NCBI GenBank assembly: GCA_900766265.1
Contig: CAAFUS010000018.1
Coordinates: forward strand, 62,001-126,000
Length of the DNA: 64,000 bases
Reading direction: 5' to 3'
Origin: Pseudomonadaceae bacterium
Lineage (GTDB): Bacteria; Pseudomonadota; Gammaproteobacteria; Pseudomonadales; Pseudomonadaceae
The notes beneath the pieces were generated by a model. The model did no database searches and was not told the DNA's origin. It saw nothing but the letters and a program-made list of their open reading frames with translations. Every line of letters starts with the position of its first letter. The first letter of the stretch is position 1. Positions 8,086 to 16,399 of this stretch are shown one piece after another. The position numbers and the translations under genes are program-made.

Positions 8086-9017
8086 AGGCGGTTTTCTGGC
8101 AAGAGAACCTGCAGCAATTGTTGCAGATGCGACTGATGCACAACGTCAACCCGGCCAGCCTTAAACCGCTGCTTCCGGAATTTCAGGCATGCGAGCTCGA
8201 GCCGGGCGAGATACTGCTCACGCCGTTCAAGCGCAACAACTACCTTTATCTGATCCTCGGCGGCGAGCTCGAGGTGTACCTCGACTCGCTCGACAGCCAG
8301 CCGGTACGCAGCCTCGGCGCGAACGATTGCGTGGGGGAAATCAGCTTCGTCGACAACCACGCGCCGTCGGCCTATGTCGTGGCGCGCCAGCAGACCTTGT
8401 TGTTGCGCCTGCACAATCGTTGCCTGACGCTGCTCACCCAGTCACCAGCGCTGATGCAGAACCTGGTGCAACTACTCTGCGAACGCGTGCGGCAGGGCAA
8501 CCGGATCATCATCGACAGCGAGCAGAACGCCAACGTCGACACCCTGACCGGAGCCTTCAACCGGCGCTGGCTCGACCACGTCTACGAGCGCGAAAGCACG
8601 CGCTGCGCCTTTAACGAGCAGCCGCTGAGCATGCTCATGCTCGACGTCGACCACTTCAAGGCCTACAACGATCAGCACGGGCACCTCGCCGGCGACTATG
8701 CGCTGTGCCTGGTCGCCCATACGCTGCGTAACCAGCTGCGCCCGAAGGACAGTCTCACCCGCTACGGTGGCGAAGAGTTCGTCATCCTGCTACCCGAGCT
8801 GGGCATGGAGGAAGCGCGCTCGATCGGAGAACGCCTGCGCGCCAGTCTCGAGCAGATCGGCAGCTTCTATTCACCGGTCGGCATACTTCCCGGCGTCACC
8901 GTCTCCATCGGGCTTGCGCCCATGCGCCCGAAGGACAGTCTGCAAAGCCTGATCGGGCGCGCCGACAAGGCGCTTTACAAAGCCAAGCAGCAGGGCCGCA
9001 ACTGCCTCTGCAGTTGA
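8082..9017 (+). CDS. Cyclic nucleotide-binding-like domain fused to diguanylate cyclase (GGDEF)
   Basis: Predicted cytosolic diguanylate cyclase, 311 aa from ATG 8082. Residues ~20-145 form a cNMP-binding/CAP-effector-like barrel (EPGEILLTPFKRNNYLYLIL, LGANDCVGEISFVD). The phosphate-binding cassette lacks the usual GE...RSA arrangement, so the ligand may not be cAMP. Residues ~155-311 are a GGDEF domain with intact GGEEF at ~228-232 and an RxxD inhibitory site (RPKD) exactly five residues before it, so an active, product-inhibited enzyme is expected. There is no HTH or membrane segment. An alternative ATG at 8022 would add 20 residues. Confidence 0.9.
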   Translation: MKAVFWQENLQQLLQMRLMHNVNPASLKPLLPEFQACELEPGEILLTPFKRNNYLYLILGGELEVYLDSLDSQPVRSLGANDCVGEISFVDNHAPSAYVVARQQTLLLRLHNRCLTLLTQSPALMQNLVQLLCERVRQGNRIIIDSEQNANVDTLTGAFNRRWLDHVYERESTRCAFNEQPLSMLMLDVDHFKAYNDQHGHLAGDYALCLVAHTLRNQLRPKDSLTRYGGEEFVILLPELGMEEARSIGERLRASLEQIGSFYSPVGILPGVTVSIGLAPMRPKDSLQSLIGRADKALYKAKQQGRNCLCS

Positions 9018-9142
9018 GCCTGCCCGACCGCCGATCACGCCCCGACGGTCGCGCCGCAGGCCAAGCTTGGCGCGGGCTTCGCCCTGCCTGCGTCTTGCAT
9101 TACACTGAGCGATGACCCTTATCAATCAATGACGAGAAGACC

Positions 9143-10561
9143 GTGCTCAAAGCACTCAAGAACATCTTCGCCAAGGGCTCGCCCGAGCAGTCCGCCGAGC
9201 CAGCAGTCCGCACCCGCCAAGACGACAGTCAGGCCATTGCCGCAACGTCCCCGAGCCGCCCGCAAAGCGAACCCGCCGCCGAATCACGAGCACCGGAACC
9301 GTCCAGGAAGCCCTCCCGCGCGACGCCCAGCAAACCGCCGGTGCCTGCGTGGAAACTGGAGGACTTCAAGGTCGAGCCGGTCGAAGGCAAGACACGCTTT
9401 CACGACTTCGACCTGACCCCCGAGCTGATGCACGCGATCCAGGACCTGGGCTTTCCCTATTGCACGCCGATCCAGGCCCAGGTGCTGGGTTTCACGCTCA
9501 AGGGCCGTGACGCCATCGGCCGCGCCCAGACCGGCACCGGCAAGACCGCGGCCTTCCTCATTTCGATCATCAGCCAGCTGCAGCAGACCCCACCCCCGAA
9601 GGAACGCTACATGGGCGAGCCGCGCGCGCTGATCATCGCGCCGACCCGCGAGCTGGTGGTGCAGATCGCCAAGGACGCGCTGGCGCTGACCAAGTACAGC
9701 GGCCTGAACGTCATGAGCTTCGTGGGCGGGATGGACTTCGACAAGCAGCTCAAGCAGCTCGAATCACGTTACTGCGACATCCTGGTGGCCACGCCCGGGC
9801 GCCTGCTCGATTTCAACCAGCGCGGCGAGGTGCACCTGGACATGGTCGAGGTGATGGTCCTGGACGAGGCCGACCGGATGCTGGACATGGGGTTCATCCC
9901 CCAGGTGCGCCAGATCATTCGCCAGACGCCTATGAAGGGCGAACGCCAGACGCTCCTGTTCTCGGCCACCTTCACCGAGGACGTGATGAACCTGGCCAAG
10001 CAGTGGACGGTGAACCCGGCCATCGTCGAAATCGAGCCGGAAAACGTCGCCAGCGACACGGTCGAACAACACGTCTATGCGGTGGCCAGCAGCGACAAGT
10101 ACAAACTGCTCTACAACCTTGTCAGCCAGAACGACTGGGAACGGGTCATGGTCTTCGCCAACCGCAAGGACGAGGTACGCCGTATCGAAGAGCGCCTGAC
10201 ACGCGACGGCATCAGCGCGGCGCAGATGTCCGGGGATGTTCCGCAACACAAGCGCATCAAGGTGCTGGAAGGATTTCGCGAAGGCAAGATTCGCGTCCTG
10301 GTGGCCACCGACGTCGCCGGTCGCGGCATTCATGTCGATGGCATCAGCCACGTGATCAATTTCACCCTGCCGGAAGATCCGGACGACTACGTGCACCGCA
10401 TCGGACGCACCGGACGGGCCGGCACCAGCGGGACCTCGATCAGCTTCGCCGGCGAGGACGATGCCTTCGCCCTGCCCCCCATCGAGGAGCTGCTCGGCCG
10501 CAAGATCCATTGTGAAATGCCCCCCGACACACTGCTCAAACCCGTACCCCGCACACGCTGA
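9143..10561 (+). CDS. rhlB: ATP-dependent RNA helicase RhlB
   Basis: DEAD-box RNA helicase, 472 aa from GTG 9143 after GAGAAG. A low-complexity, Ala/Pro/Ser-rich N-terminal tail of ~75 residues precedes the helicase core: Q motif around FPYCTPIQAQVL, motif I AQTGTGKT near residue 128, DEAD in VLDEADRMLDMG near 241, SAT in LFSATF near 273, and HRIGRTGRAG near 418. The start MLKALKNIF and the extended tail match Pseudomonas RhlB, which works with RNase E in mRNA decay. It lacks the long basic C-terminal tail of SrmB or DeaD. A strong terminator follows at once. Confidence 0.93.
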   Translation: MLKALKNIFAKGSPEQSAEPAVRTRQDDSQAIAATSPSRPQSEPAAESRAPEPSRKPSRATPSKPPVPAWKLEDFKVEPVEGKTRFHDFDLTPELMHAIQDLGFPYCTPIQAQVLGFTLKGRDAIGRAQTGTGKTAAFLISIISQLQQTPPPKERYMGEPRALIIAPTRELVVQIAKDALALTKYSGLNVMSFVGGMDFDKQLKQLESRYCDILVATPGRLLDFNQRGEVHLDMVEVMVLDEADRMLDMGFIPQVRQIIRQTPMKGERQTLLFSATFTEDVMNLAKQWTVNPAIVEIEPENVASDTVEQHVYAVASSDKYKLLYNLVSQNDWERVMVFANRKDEVRRIEERLTRDGISAAQMSGDVPQHKRIKVLEGFREGKIRVLVATDVAGRGIHVDGISHVINFTLPEDPDDYVHRIGRTGRAGTSGTSISFAGEDDAFALPPIEELLGRKIHCEMPPDTLLKPVPRTR

Positions 10562-10571
10562 GCGGTATGCG

Positions 10572-10600
10572 AAAGGCGAAGCGAAGGCTTCGCCTTTTTT
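10572..10600 (+). terminator. Intrinsic terminator of rhlB
   Basis: A perfect 11-bp stem (10572-10582 with 10587-10597) around a GAAG tetraloop runs into six T residues. It begins 11 bp after the rhlB stop. Confidence 0.9.
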
Positions 10601-10693
10601 ATGCCACCTCGACCGGCATGCCCCAGGTCAGGCCGTCATCGAAACGGCCGTCTATAGTTTCAGGTATCGAATCCGGGCCCGAGGAGAATTCGG

Positions 10694-10858
10694 ATGGATA
10701 CCTTCCATTGGATGCTACTGCTGATCGTCGCCGGTTTCCTGCTGCTCGGCGTAGGATTCAACTGCCGGGACAAGGAATGGGGCGTCGGCCTGCTGAGCCT
10801 GGGCGTCGTCTGCATGCTCTCGTCGCTGCTCTACAAGGTGTACATCACCTTCGGCTGA
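10694..10858 (+). CDS. Small hydrophobic membrane protein, 54 aa
   Basis: Not recognised as a named family. ATG 10694 follows a strong GAGGAGAA ribosome site at 10681-10688. The 54-aa product starts MDTFHWMLLLIVAGFLLLGV, turns through a short charged loop NCRDKEWG, and re-enters a second hydrophobic stretch LLSLGVVCMLSSLLY before a KVYITFG tail: two predicted membrane helices joined by a tight loop. Its TGA abuts the moaE stop on the other strand, forming TGATCA at 10856-10861. It lies after the rhlB terminator, so it needs its own promoter. Coding is supported by ribosome site, hydropathy and clean stop; function unknown. Confidence 0.72.
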   Translation: MDTFHWMLLLIVAGFLLLGVGFNCRDKEWGVGLLSLGVVCMLSSLLYKVYITFG

Positions 10859-11317
10859 TCAGCCCCGCGACGACCAGCTCCGTGCGGCGGCTTCGTCGCT
10901 CGCGCGGCCTTCCACCCAGCGCGCGCCCTGGGGCGTGTCTTCCTTTTTCCAGAAGGGTGCGCGGGTCTTGAGATAATCCATCACGAAACGGCAGGCATCG
11001 AATGCCGCGTCGCGGTGGGCACTGGCGGCACCGACGAACACGATCGGATCGCCCGGCTCGAGGCGCCCCACCCGGTGCAGGATCTCCAGCGACAGCAGCG
11101 GCCATCGCTGGCGGGCCTCGGCGGCGATTTTTTCGAGCGCATGCTCGGTCATGCCGGGAGCATGCTCGAGAAACAGGCCGGACACCTCATGCCCATCGTT
11201 GAAATCCCGTACGTAGCCGACGAAACTGGCGACCGCGCCGATCCCCAGATTGGCCGAATGAAGGGCGTTCACTTCGGCGCCCGGGTCGAACCGCTGCTGT
11301 TGCACCCGAATGGCCAT
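10859..11317 (-). CDS. moaE: Molybdopterin synthase catalytic subunit MoaE
   Basis: MoaE, with the sulfur carrier MoaD, converts cyclic pyranopterin monophosphate to molybdopterin. The 152-aa protein shows family landmarks: NLGIGAVASFVGYVRD near residues 25-40, LEHAPGMTE near 50, HRVGRLEPGDPIVFVG near 90-105, and FMDYLKTRAPFWKKE near the C-terminus with the Lys residues used in catalysis. Its ATG directly follows the moaD stop, consistent with coupled translation of the heterotetramer subunits. It is the last gene of moaC-moaD-moaE. Confidence 0.95.
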   Translation of the reverse strand: MAIRVQQQRFDPGAEVNALHSANLGIGAVASFVGYVRDFNDGHEVSGLFLEHAPGMTEHALEKIAAEARQRWPLLSLEILHRVGRLEPGDPIVFVGAASAHRDAAFDACRFVMDYLKTRAPFWKKEDTPQGARWVEGRASDEAAARSWSSRG

Positions 11318-11566
11318 TCAGCCTCCCGTAACGGTTGGGAAGAAGGCGACCTCGTCGCCGTCCTCGAGCGGCTCGTCCAGCGAGCAGAGCTCCTGGTTGC
11401 GCGCGCACATCAGGTTCGGTTCGGCCATCAGCGACCAGACACCGCCGCGCGCCAGCAGAAACTGGCGAAGCGCATCGAGGCTCACCAGCGTCGGCTCCCA
11501 GCTCAGTTGCTCTCCATCGAGCCCAAGCGCCTCGCGGTAGCGAGCGAAGTACTGCACGCGGATCAT
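11318..11566 (-). CDS. moaD: Molybdopterin synthase sulfur carrier subunit MoaD
   Basis: Ubiquitin-fold sulfur carrier, 82 aa, beginning MIRVQYFARYREALGLDGEQ and ending in the Gly-Gly tail (TVTGG) that is thiocarboxylated by MoeB. The length and LEDGDEVAFFP before the tail are typical. ATG 11566 overlaps the moaC stop by four bases (ATGA) and the stop abuts the moaE start. The open frame extends far upstream, but the overlap and N-terminal similarity fix this start. Confidence 0.95.
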   Translation of the reverse strand: MIRVQYFARYREALGLDGEQLSWEPTLVSLDALRQFLLARGGVWSLMAEPNLMCARNQELCSLDEPLEDGDEVAFFPTVTGG

Positions 11567-12033
11567 GCCGGCACCTCCCAATGGCCGCTCTTGCCGCCGC
11601 GTTTTTCCAGCAGCCTGACCCCTTCGATGACCATTCCGCGATCCACCGCCTTGCACATGTCGTAAAGGGTGAGTGCCGCGACGCTTGCCGCCGTCAGCGC
11701 CTCCATCTCGACGCCGGTCTGCCCCGCCAGTTTGCAGCGCGCCACGATGCGCACCCGATCGTCGCCCAGGGCGTCGAGCTCGACCTTGATGCTGGTCAGC
11801 AGCAGGGGGTGGCACAGCGGGATCAGCTCGTGGGTTTTCTTGGCGGCCTGGATTCCGGCGATACGGGCCACGGCGAACACGTCGCCCTTGGGGTGGCCGC
11901 CCTCCTCGATCATGCGCAGGGTTTCGGGCTGCATGCGCACCAGCGCCTCGGCCGTCGCCTCGCGGGAAGTCACCGCCTTTTCGGTGACGTCGACCATGTT
12001 GGCGCGGCCCTGCGAATCCAGGTGGGTAAGCAT
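11563..12033 (-). CDS. moaC: Cyclic pyranopterin monophosphate synthase MoaC
   Basis: MoaC acts after MoaA to form cyclic pyranopterin monophosphate, the first stable molybdenum cofactor precursor. The 156-aa product carries MVDVTEKAVTSREA near residue 13, KGDVFAVARIAGIQAAKKT, LIPLCHPLLLT and GVEMEALTAASVAALTLYDM, all family hallmarks, including the conserved active-site Lys, His and Asp residues. ATG 12033 follows GGAGT. A 45-base inverted repeat lies just upstream (12047-12091). No moaA or moaB is in the window. Confidence 0.96.
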   Translation of the reverse strand: MLTHLDSQGRANMVDVTEKAVTSREATAEALVRMQPETLRMIEEGGHPKGDVFAVARIAGIQAAKKTHELIPLCHPLLLTSIKVELDALGDDRVRIVARCKLAGQTGVEMEALTAASVAALTLYDMCKAVDRGMVIEGVRLLEKRGGKSGHWEVPA

Positions 12034-12046
12034 AAGAGGTACTCCG

Positions 12047-12091
12047 GGAATGAACGCCGCCCATTGTATACCGGCAGGGCGGCTTCATTCC
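12047..12091 (-). promoter_or_regulatory. Long inverted repeat between phoH and moaC
   Basis: Arms GGAATGAA + GCCGCCC (12047-12062) pair with GGGCGGC + TTCATTCC (12077-12091), a 15-bp stem broken by one unpaired C, around a 14-base loop. Read on the minus strand the loop contains TATACAAT, like a -10 element. It lies 14 bp above the moaC start. It could be an RNA hairpin in the moaC leader, an operator flanking a promoter, or a phoH 3'-end structure; no T-run follows. Confidence 0.6.
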
Positions 12092-12105
12092 GGCGCCGGA
12101 TGTCG

Positions 12106-13497
12106 CTACATGTGGGCTTCGGCGTATTCGGCCAGTATCGAGCGCGGAACGCCCTGCAGGGTGATATGGACGCCGTGCGGGAAATCCTTGAAACGTTCGG
12201 TCAGGTAGGTGAGGCCCGAGCTGGTGGCGGACAGATAGGGCGTGTCGATCTGCGCCAGGTTGCCCAGGCACACGACTTTCGAACCGCTGCCGGCACGGGT
12301 GATGATGGTCTTCATCTGGTGCGGCGTCAGGTTCTGGCACTCGTCGATGAGGATCAGGCTCTGCTGGAAGCTGCGCCCACGGATGTAGTTGAGCGATTTG
12401 AACTGCAGAGGCACCTTGCTGAGGATGTAGTCGACGCTTCCATGGGTGTTCTCGTCCTCCATGTGCAAGGCCTCGAGGTTGTCGGTAATGGCGCCGAGCC
12501 AGGGCTCCATCTTTTCCGCTTCGGTGCCGGGCAGGAACCCGATGTCCTCGTCGAGCCCCTGAACGCTGCGGGTCGCGATGATGCGCCGATAGCGCTTGCT
12601 CACCATGCTCTGCTCGATCGCCGCGGCCAGCGCCAGGATAGTCTTGCCCGAGCCGGCCGCCCCCGACAGATTGACCAGGTGGATGTCCGGATCGAGCAGC
12701 GCGAACAGTGCCAGCGCCTGGTAGATATCACGTGGGCGCAGCCCCCAGGCTTCCTGGTGAAGCAACGGCTCCTGATGAAGATCCAGAATCAGCAGTTCGT
12801 CGGCCTTGATGCCCTTCACCCAGCCCACGAAGCCCTGCTCGTCGAGGATGAACTCGTTCACATGTACGGCCGGCAGGTTGTCGGTCAGCTGCACCCGATG
12901 CCAGGTTCGGCCGTGATCCTGGCGTGTCTCGACCTTGCTGACCCGATCCCAGAACGACCCGCTCAGGTCGTGATAGCCGCGCGACAGCTGACCGATGTCG
13001 TCCACCAGCTGGTCGGTGTGATAGTCCTCGGCGGCCACGCCGCAGGCACGCGCCTTGAGGCGCATGTTGATGTCCTTGGTGACCAGCACCACGGGCGTGC
13101 CGCCACGACGGGCCTTCAACTCGACCACCTGGTTGATGATCTTGTTGTCATTGAGGTCTTCGGGAAGCCAGGTGACCGGCTCGGCGCGCTTGCTCATCAG
13201 GATGGACAGGCAACCGCACGGCCCGCCCGCGCCGCGCTGGATCGGCACCCCCATCTCCACTTCCTCGGGCGTCGCCTCGCCGAGCACCTTGTCGATCAGA
13301 CGAATCGCCTGGCGGCACTCGGCGGCCACCGTGTGTTTGCCGGTCTTGAGCTGGTCCAGCTCTTCGAGCACGGTCATGGGTACCGCGACGTGGTGCTCCT
13401 GGAAGTTCAGCAACGCGTTGGGATCGTGGATCAGCACATTGGTGTCGAGCACGTAGAGCGTGGGCTGCGTAGCGCGGGGTCTGCCGTAATCATCCAT
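12106..13497 (-). CDS. PIN domain-PhoH family ATPase/endoribonuclease
   Basis: Fusion of an N-terminal PIN nuclease domain (TLYVLDTNVLIHDPNALL, acidic residues conserved, about residues 13-150) with a C-terminal PhoH ATPase: Walker A GAAGSGKT near residue 282, Walker B LILIDECQNLTPHQMKT, and ATSSGLTYL. Related PIN-PhoH proteins (PhoH2/YlaK type) have ATP-dependent RNA unwinding and cleavage activity. I start at ATG 13497 after AAGGTGA; the frame extends upstream without a better start. The product has 463 aa. A 10-bp hairpin with a 3-nt bulge sits in the leader at 13616-13643. It precedes moaC on the same strand by 72 bp. Confidence 0.92.
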   Translation of the reverse strand: MDDYGRPRATQPTLYVLDTNVLIHDPNALLNFQEHHVAVPMTVLEELDQLKTGKHTVAAECRQAIRLIDKVLGEATPEEVEMGVPIQRGAGGPCGCLSILMSKRAEPVTWLPEDLNDNKIINQVVELKARRGGTPVVLVTKDINMRLKARACGVAAEDYHTDQLVDDIGQLSRGYHDLSGSFWDRVSKVETRQDHGRTWHRVQLTDNLPAVHVNEFILDEQGFVGWVKGIKADELLILDLHQEPLLHQEAWGLRPRDIYQALALFALLDPDIHLVNLSGAAGSGKTILALAAAIEQSMVSKRYRRIIATRSVQGLDEDIGFLPGTEAEKMEPWLGAITDNLEALHMEDENTHGSVDYILSKVPLQFKSLNYIRGRSFQQSLILIDECQNLTPHQMKTIITRAGSGSKVVCLGNLAQIDTPYLSATSSGLTYLTERFKDFPHGVHITLQGVPRSILAEYAEAHM

Positions 13498-13746
13498 ACG
13501 CGGGTCACCTTTCTCGTCTGGCCGGGCGCGGAGCAGACGTCGCTCCGTCGCATACGAACCGCCATGCGCAAGGTGAGCGGACTTGGGGAGCCAGTGGGTT
13601 CGGAGCATCCCGAGGCCGCCACCTGTGTTGCAGGTTTCGGCGGTCTGGTTCTGGTAATACCGTAAAAAACATGACCGGCGAAAGGCTTTTTCGACCCGAG
13701 GGGGCTTTTTTTTCGGCGCGACGAAATGCGCTTGGCGCCCTCGCGC

Positions 13747-14733
13747 TCAGCGCGCTAGAGTCCCGGGTCCAGGCCTTTCGCAATCGTCCGAAAGCCCGCA
13801 ACGATTGACCTCCACGGTGGCATGGACGACCTCGGCGAAACCTCGCAGCGCTGCCTTGTAATTGTCCGCCGTACGGTCCCCGTGGGTGACGACGCTGAGA
13901 ATGCAGCTGTACTGCGCCCGCCCCACGCGCCACAGGTGCAGGTCCACCACTTCGGTATCTGGCAGCTGCTCGAGCGCCTGTCGGACTCTCGCCACCAGCG
14001 GATCGTCCATTTCCCGATCGAGCAGTGCCTTGCCGGTCTCGAGCAACAGCCCCTTGGCCCACACCCCGATCACCAGCGCGCCGAGCACGCCCATCAGCGG
14101 GTCCAGCCAGTTCCAGCCGTAATACTTCACCCCGAGCAGGGCGATGATCGCCGCTACCGAGGTCAGCCCATCGGTCAGCACATGGACGAAGGCGGCCTGA
14201 CGGTTGAGATCCTTGCCATGCCCATGCCGGTGGCCTTCGCCATGACCGACGTGGGCGTGGTGAGCGTGCCCGTGCTCATGGCGGTCGCGCAGCAGCCACG
14301 CGGACCAGAGGTTGACCAGCAGACCGATCACCGCCACCCAGAGCGCCTCGTCATAAGCGATCTGCGCAGGCGACCAGAACCGCCAGATCGATTCGCCGAA
14401 CATCAGCACCGCCACCACGACCAGCAGCAAGGCACTGGCGAATCCGGCCAGCACTTCGATTTTCCAGGTGCCGAAGGCGAAGCGACGATCTCCGGCGTAA
14501 CGCCTGGCCAGCGCGTAGGCCAGCGCTGCAAGACCGATCGCCACCATGTGCGATGCCATGTGCCAGCCGTCGGCCAGCAATGCCATCGAGTTGAACAGAT
14601 ACCCCGCCCCGATCTCCAGGACCATCGTCGCCCCGGTCAGCGCCACCACGAGCCAGGCCTGCCGCTCGGCCTGGCGCTCCAGCGGCCGGTAATCATGCGA
14701 AGGATGCCAGTGGGAGTGATTGCAATCGGTCAT
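13747..14733 (-). CDS. dmeF: CDF-family divalent metal exporter, DmeF-like
   Basis: Inner-membrane cation/proton antiporter, 328 aa from ATG 14733. Six membrane helices are visible. Metal-site motifs are LLADGWHMASH in helix II and HVLTDGLTS in helix V. A cytosolic loop between helices IV and V is very His-rich (HEHGHAHHAHVGHGEGH region, residues ~150-170). The N-terminal NHSHWH and the HMASH form are typical of DmeF, which exports Co(II) and Ni(II), rather than the Zn exporters ZitB/CzcD. No DmeR repressor gene is adjacent. The cysteine-poor C-terminal domain ends with CGLSDDCERPG. Metal choice is inferred. Confidence 0.85.
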   Translation of the reverse strand: MTDCNHSHWHPSHDYRPLERQAERQAWLVVALTGATMVLEIGAGYLFNSMALLADGWHMASHMVAIGLAALAYALARRYAGDRRFAFGTWKIEVLAGFASALLLVVVAVLMFGESIWRFWSPAQIAYDEALWVAVIGLLVNLWSAWLLRDRHEHGHAHHAHVGHGEGHRHGHGKDLNRQAAFVHVLTDGLTSVAAIIALLGVKYYGWNWLDPLMGVLGALVIGVWAKGLLLETGKALLDREMDDPLVARVRQALEQLPDTEVVDLHLWRVGRAQYSCILSVVTHGDRTADNYKAALRGFAEVVHATVEVNRCGLSDDCERPGPGTLAR

Positions 14734-14882
14734 CGGCTCGCTCCTCGAAACTCGACACAGCTTGCTCCTTGCCCCTGGGGAAAGGTCAAGCACCCTGCCG
14801 GCCGCGGCGGTCAATCGCGCCGATAGCTGGAGCCGCGAGTCCCATCACGCCTAGAATCGCCACCATTTGATGGAGACCGCAG

Positions 14883-15662
14883 ATGTTGATGGTGATATCC
14901 CCCGCCAAGACCCTTGATTACGAGACGCCCCCCGCCACCCGGCGCCATACCCAGCCGCAATACCTCGAACATGCCCAGGCACTGATCGATGAGCTTCGCA
15001 AGCTCTCGCCCCAGGACATCGCCGAGCTGATGCACCTGTCCGACAAGCTCGCGGCGCTCAACGTGGCGCGTTACGGGAGCTGGGATCGGCAGTTCACACC
15101 GGAGAATGCACGCCAGGCGATCCTGGCCTTCAAGGGCGACGTCTATACGGGCCTCGCCGCCCAGGACTTCAGCGAAGAGGACTTCGACTTCGCGCAGAAG
15201 CACTTGCGCATGCTCTCGGGGCTCTATGGCGTCCTGCGTCCGCTGGACCTGATGCAGCCTTACCGGCTGGAGATGGGCACCAAGCTCGCCAACGTCCGCG
15301 GCAAGGACCTCTACGCCTTCTGGGGCGAGCGCATCAGCGAATGGCTGAACGAAGCCCTGCGCGAACAGGGCGACGACGTTTTGCTCAATTTAGCGTCCAA
15401 CGAATACTTCTCCGCCGTGAAACGAAAGGCGCTCGCCGCCCGCGTGATAGAGACCGAGTTCCGCGACCTGAAGAATGGGGACTACAAGATCATTAGCTTC
15501 TACGCCAAGAAGGCGCGCGGCCTGATGGCCCGCCACGTGATCAAGCACCGTATACGCGACGTCGAGCAGCTCAAGGCGTTCGACGACCAGGGCTATCGCT
15601 TCAGTGAAGAGCACTCGACCGACGACCGCCTGGTCTTTCTCCGGGACGAGCCGGCGGACTGA
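14883..15662 (+). CDS. yaaA: Peroxide stress protein YaaA
   Basis: YaaA (DUF328) limits unincorporated iron and DNA damage under peroxide stress in E. coli and binds DNA. The 259-aa product starts MLMVISPAKTLDYETPPAT and contains RHTQPQYLEHA, KHLRMLSGLYGVLRPLDLM, LLNLASNEYFSAV and KKARGLMARHVI, a full-length match to the family. It appears monocistronic. A GC-rich hairpin (GGGCGGC/GCCGCCC, 15685-15705) follows the stop. Confidence 0.95.
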   Translation: MLMVISPAKTLDYETPPATRRHTQPQYLEHAQALIDELRKLSPQDIAELMHLSDKLAALNVARYGSWDRQFTPENARQAILAFKGDVYTGLAAQDFSEEDFDFAQKHLRMLSGLYGVLRPLDLMQPYRLEMGTKLANVRGKDLYAFWGERISEWLNEALREQGDDVLLNLASNEYFSAVKRKALAARVIETEFRDLKNGDYKIISFYAKKARGLMARHVIKHRIRDVEQLKAFDDQGYRFSEEHSTDDRLVFLRDEPAD

Positions 15663-16399
15663 CCGCCTTCCCTCCCGATTCTCCGGGCGGCCGTCCTCGC
15701 CGCCCCCCTTCCCGCCACCCAACTTCCCTGCCTTCAATAGCGGACCGCAGCTACCGCTCCGCCCCACGGCGTGCCTGCCCCGACCTTCCGGCGCAAAACA
15801 AATCCCGGGAACTATCCTGGGGCACCAGCATCATAAGCGCGTACCGACAATTCCAGATTGGAAAGGGACGTCGCACATGAATGTGCCCCGGGGCATCGAA
15901 CAATCGTGTTTTCCATTCCGAACCGAAGCGCGACAGGCATTGCCCGCTTCAACCTCCGAGAGCGATCGCTGCGCGATCATCCGGCGGTCCCGGAATCTTG
16001 AGTACTCCGCTTGCGATGGCAAGTCGGCGTCTCGACGCTCGCTGGATACGACTGATCCATTCGTGCGCGGACTATCCACGGCAAAGCAATTCTTTGCCGG
16101 TCAGTCGAACTGTCGTGGCGAGGCACTGCGCTCGCCCTGTTCAGTGGATAGAACCAACAGGAGCACCGGCATCGGCCAGGTCGCTCACATCACTCCGCTC
16201 GCCGGCAGGGCGAGAAGAAATACTGGCTGCCTGGGGCTTGCGCCTCGCCGGGCACGCCTTGGCTTTTCAGTCGTGGAACGCTACTCCGCGGCCCGTGGAA
16301 CCTGATAGCTCAAAAAAAGAGCAACGCATCAACGCGGCCTGGCGCTGCGCTTAATCGGACAAGAAAAGACTTCAAACGAATCGATTCAGGAGAACACAC
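15663..16399 (+). promoter_or_regulatory. 737-bp region upstream of the algA-type gene
   Basis: No convincing gene fills this gap. An open frame at 15877-16305 has a GGAAAGGG ribosome-like site, but its 143-residue product is Arg/Ser/Cys-rich with no recognisable fold. The region contains a GC hairpin after yaaA (15685-15705), an AlgU-like promoter at 15809-15836, a 12-bp palindrome TGCCCCGGGGCA at 15884-15895, and a poly-A-rich end (AAAAAAAGAGC near 16313) before the ribosome site AGGAG at 16389. A long untranslated leader is the simplest reading. Confidence 0.5.
15809..15836 (+). promoter_or_regulatory. Candidate AlgU (sigma-22/RpoE-type) promoter
   Basis: GAACTA at 15809-15814 and TCATAA at 15831-15836 are separated by exactly 16 bp, close to the AlgU pattern GAACTT-N16/17-TCTGA. 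The start point would be near 15843, some 557 bp before the algA-type start codon. Two mismatches make this a candidate only. Confidence 0.4.

Noticed and set aside
11335..13665. A 776-codon open frame on the plus strand across moaC, moaD and phoH
   Set aside because: It lies antisense to three well-supported genes, has no recognisable domain, and is a common shadow of high-GC codon use.
15877..16305. A 143-codon frame with a GGAAAGGG ribosome-like site before the algA-type gene
   Set aside because: Its product is Arg/Ser/Cys-rich with no hydrophobic core pattern; I treat the region as untranslated leader.
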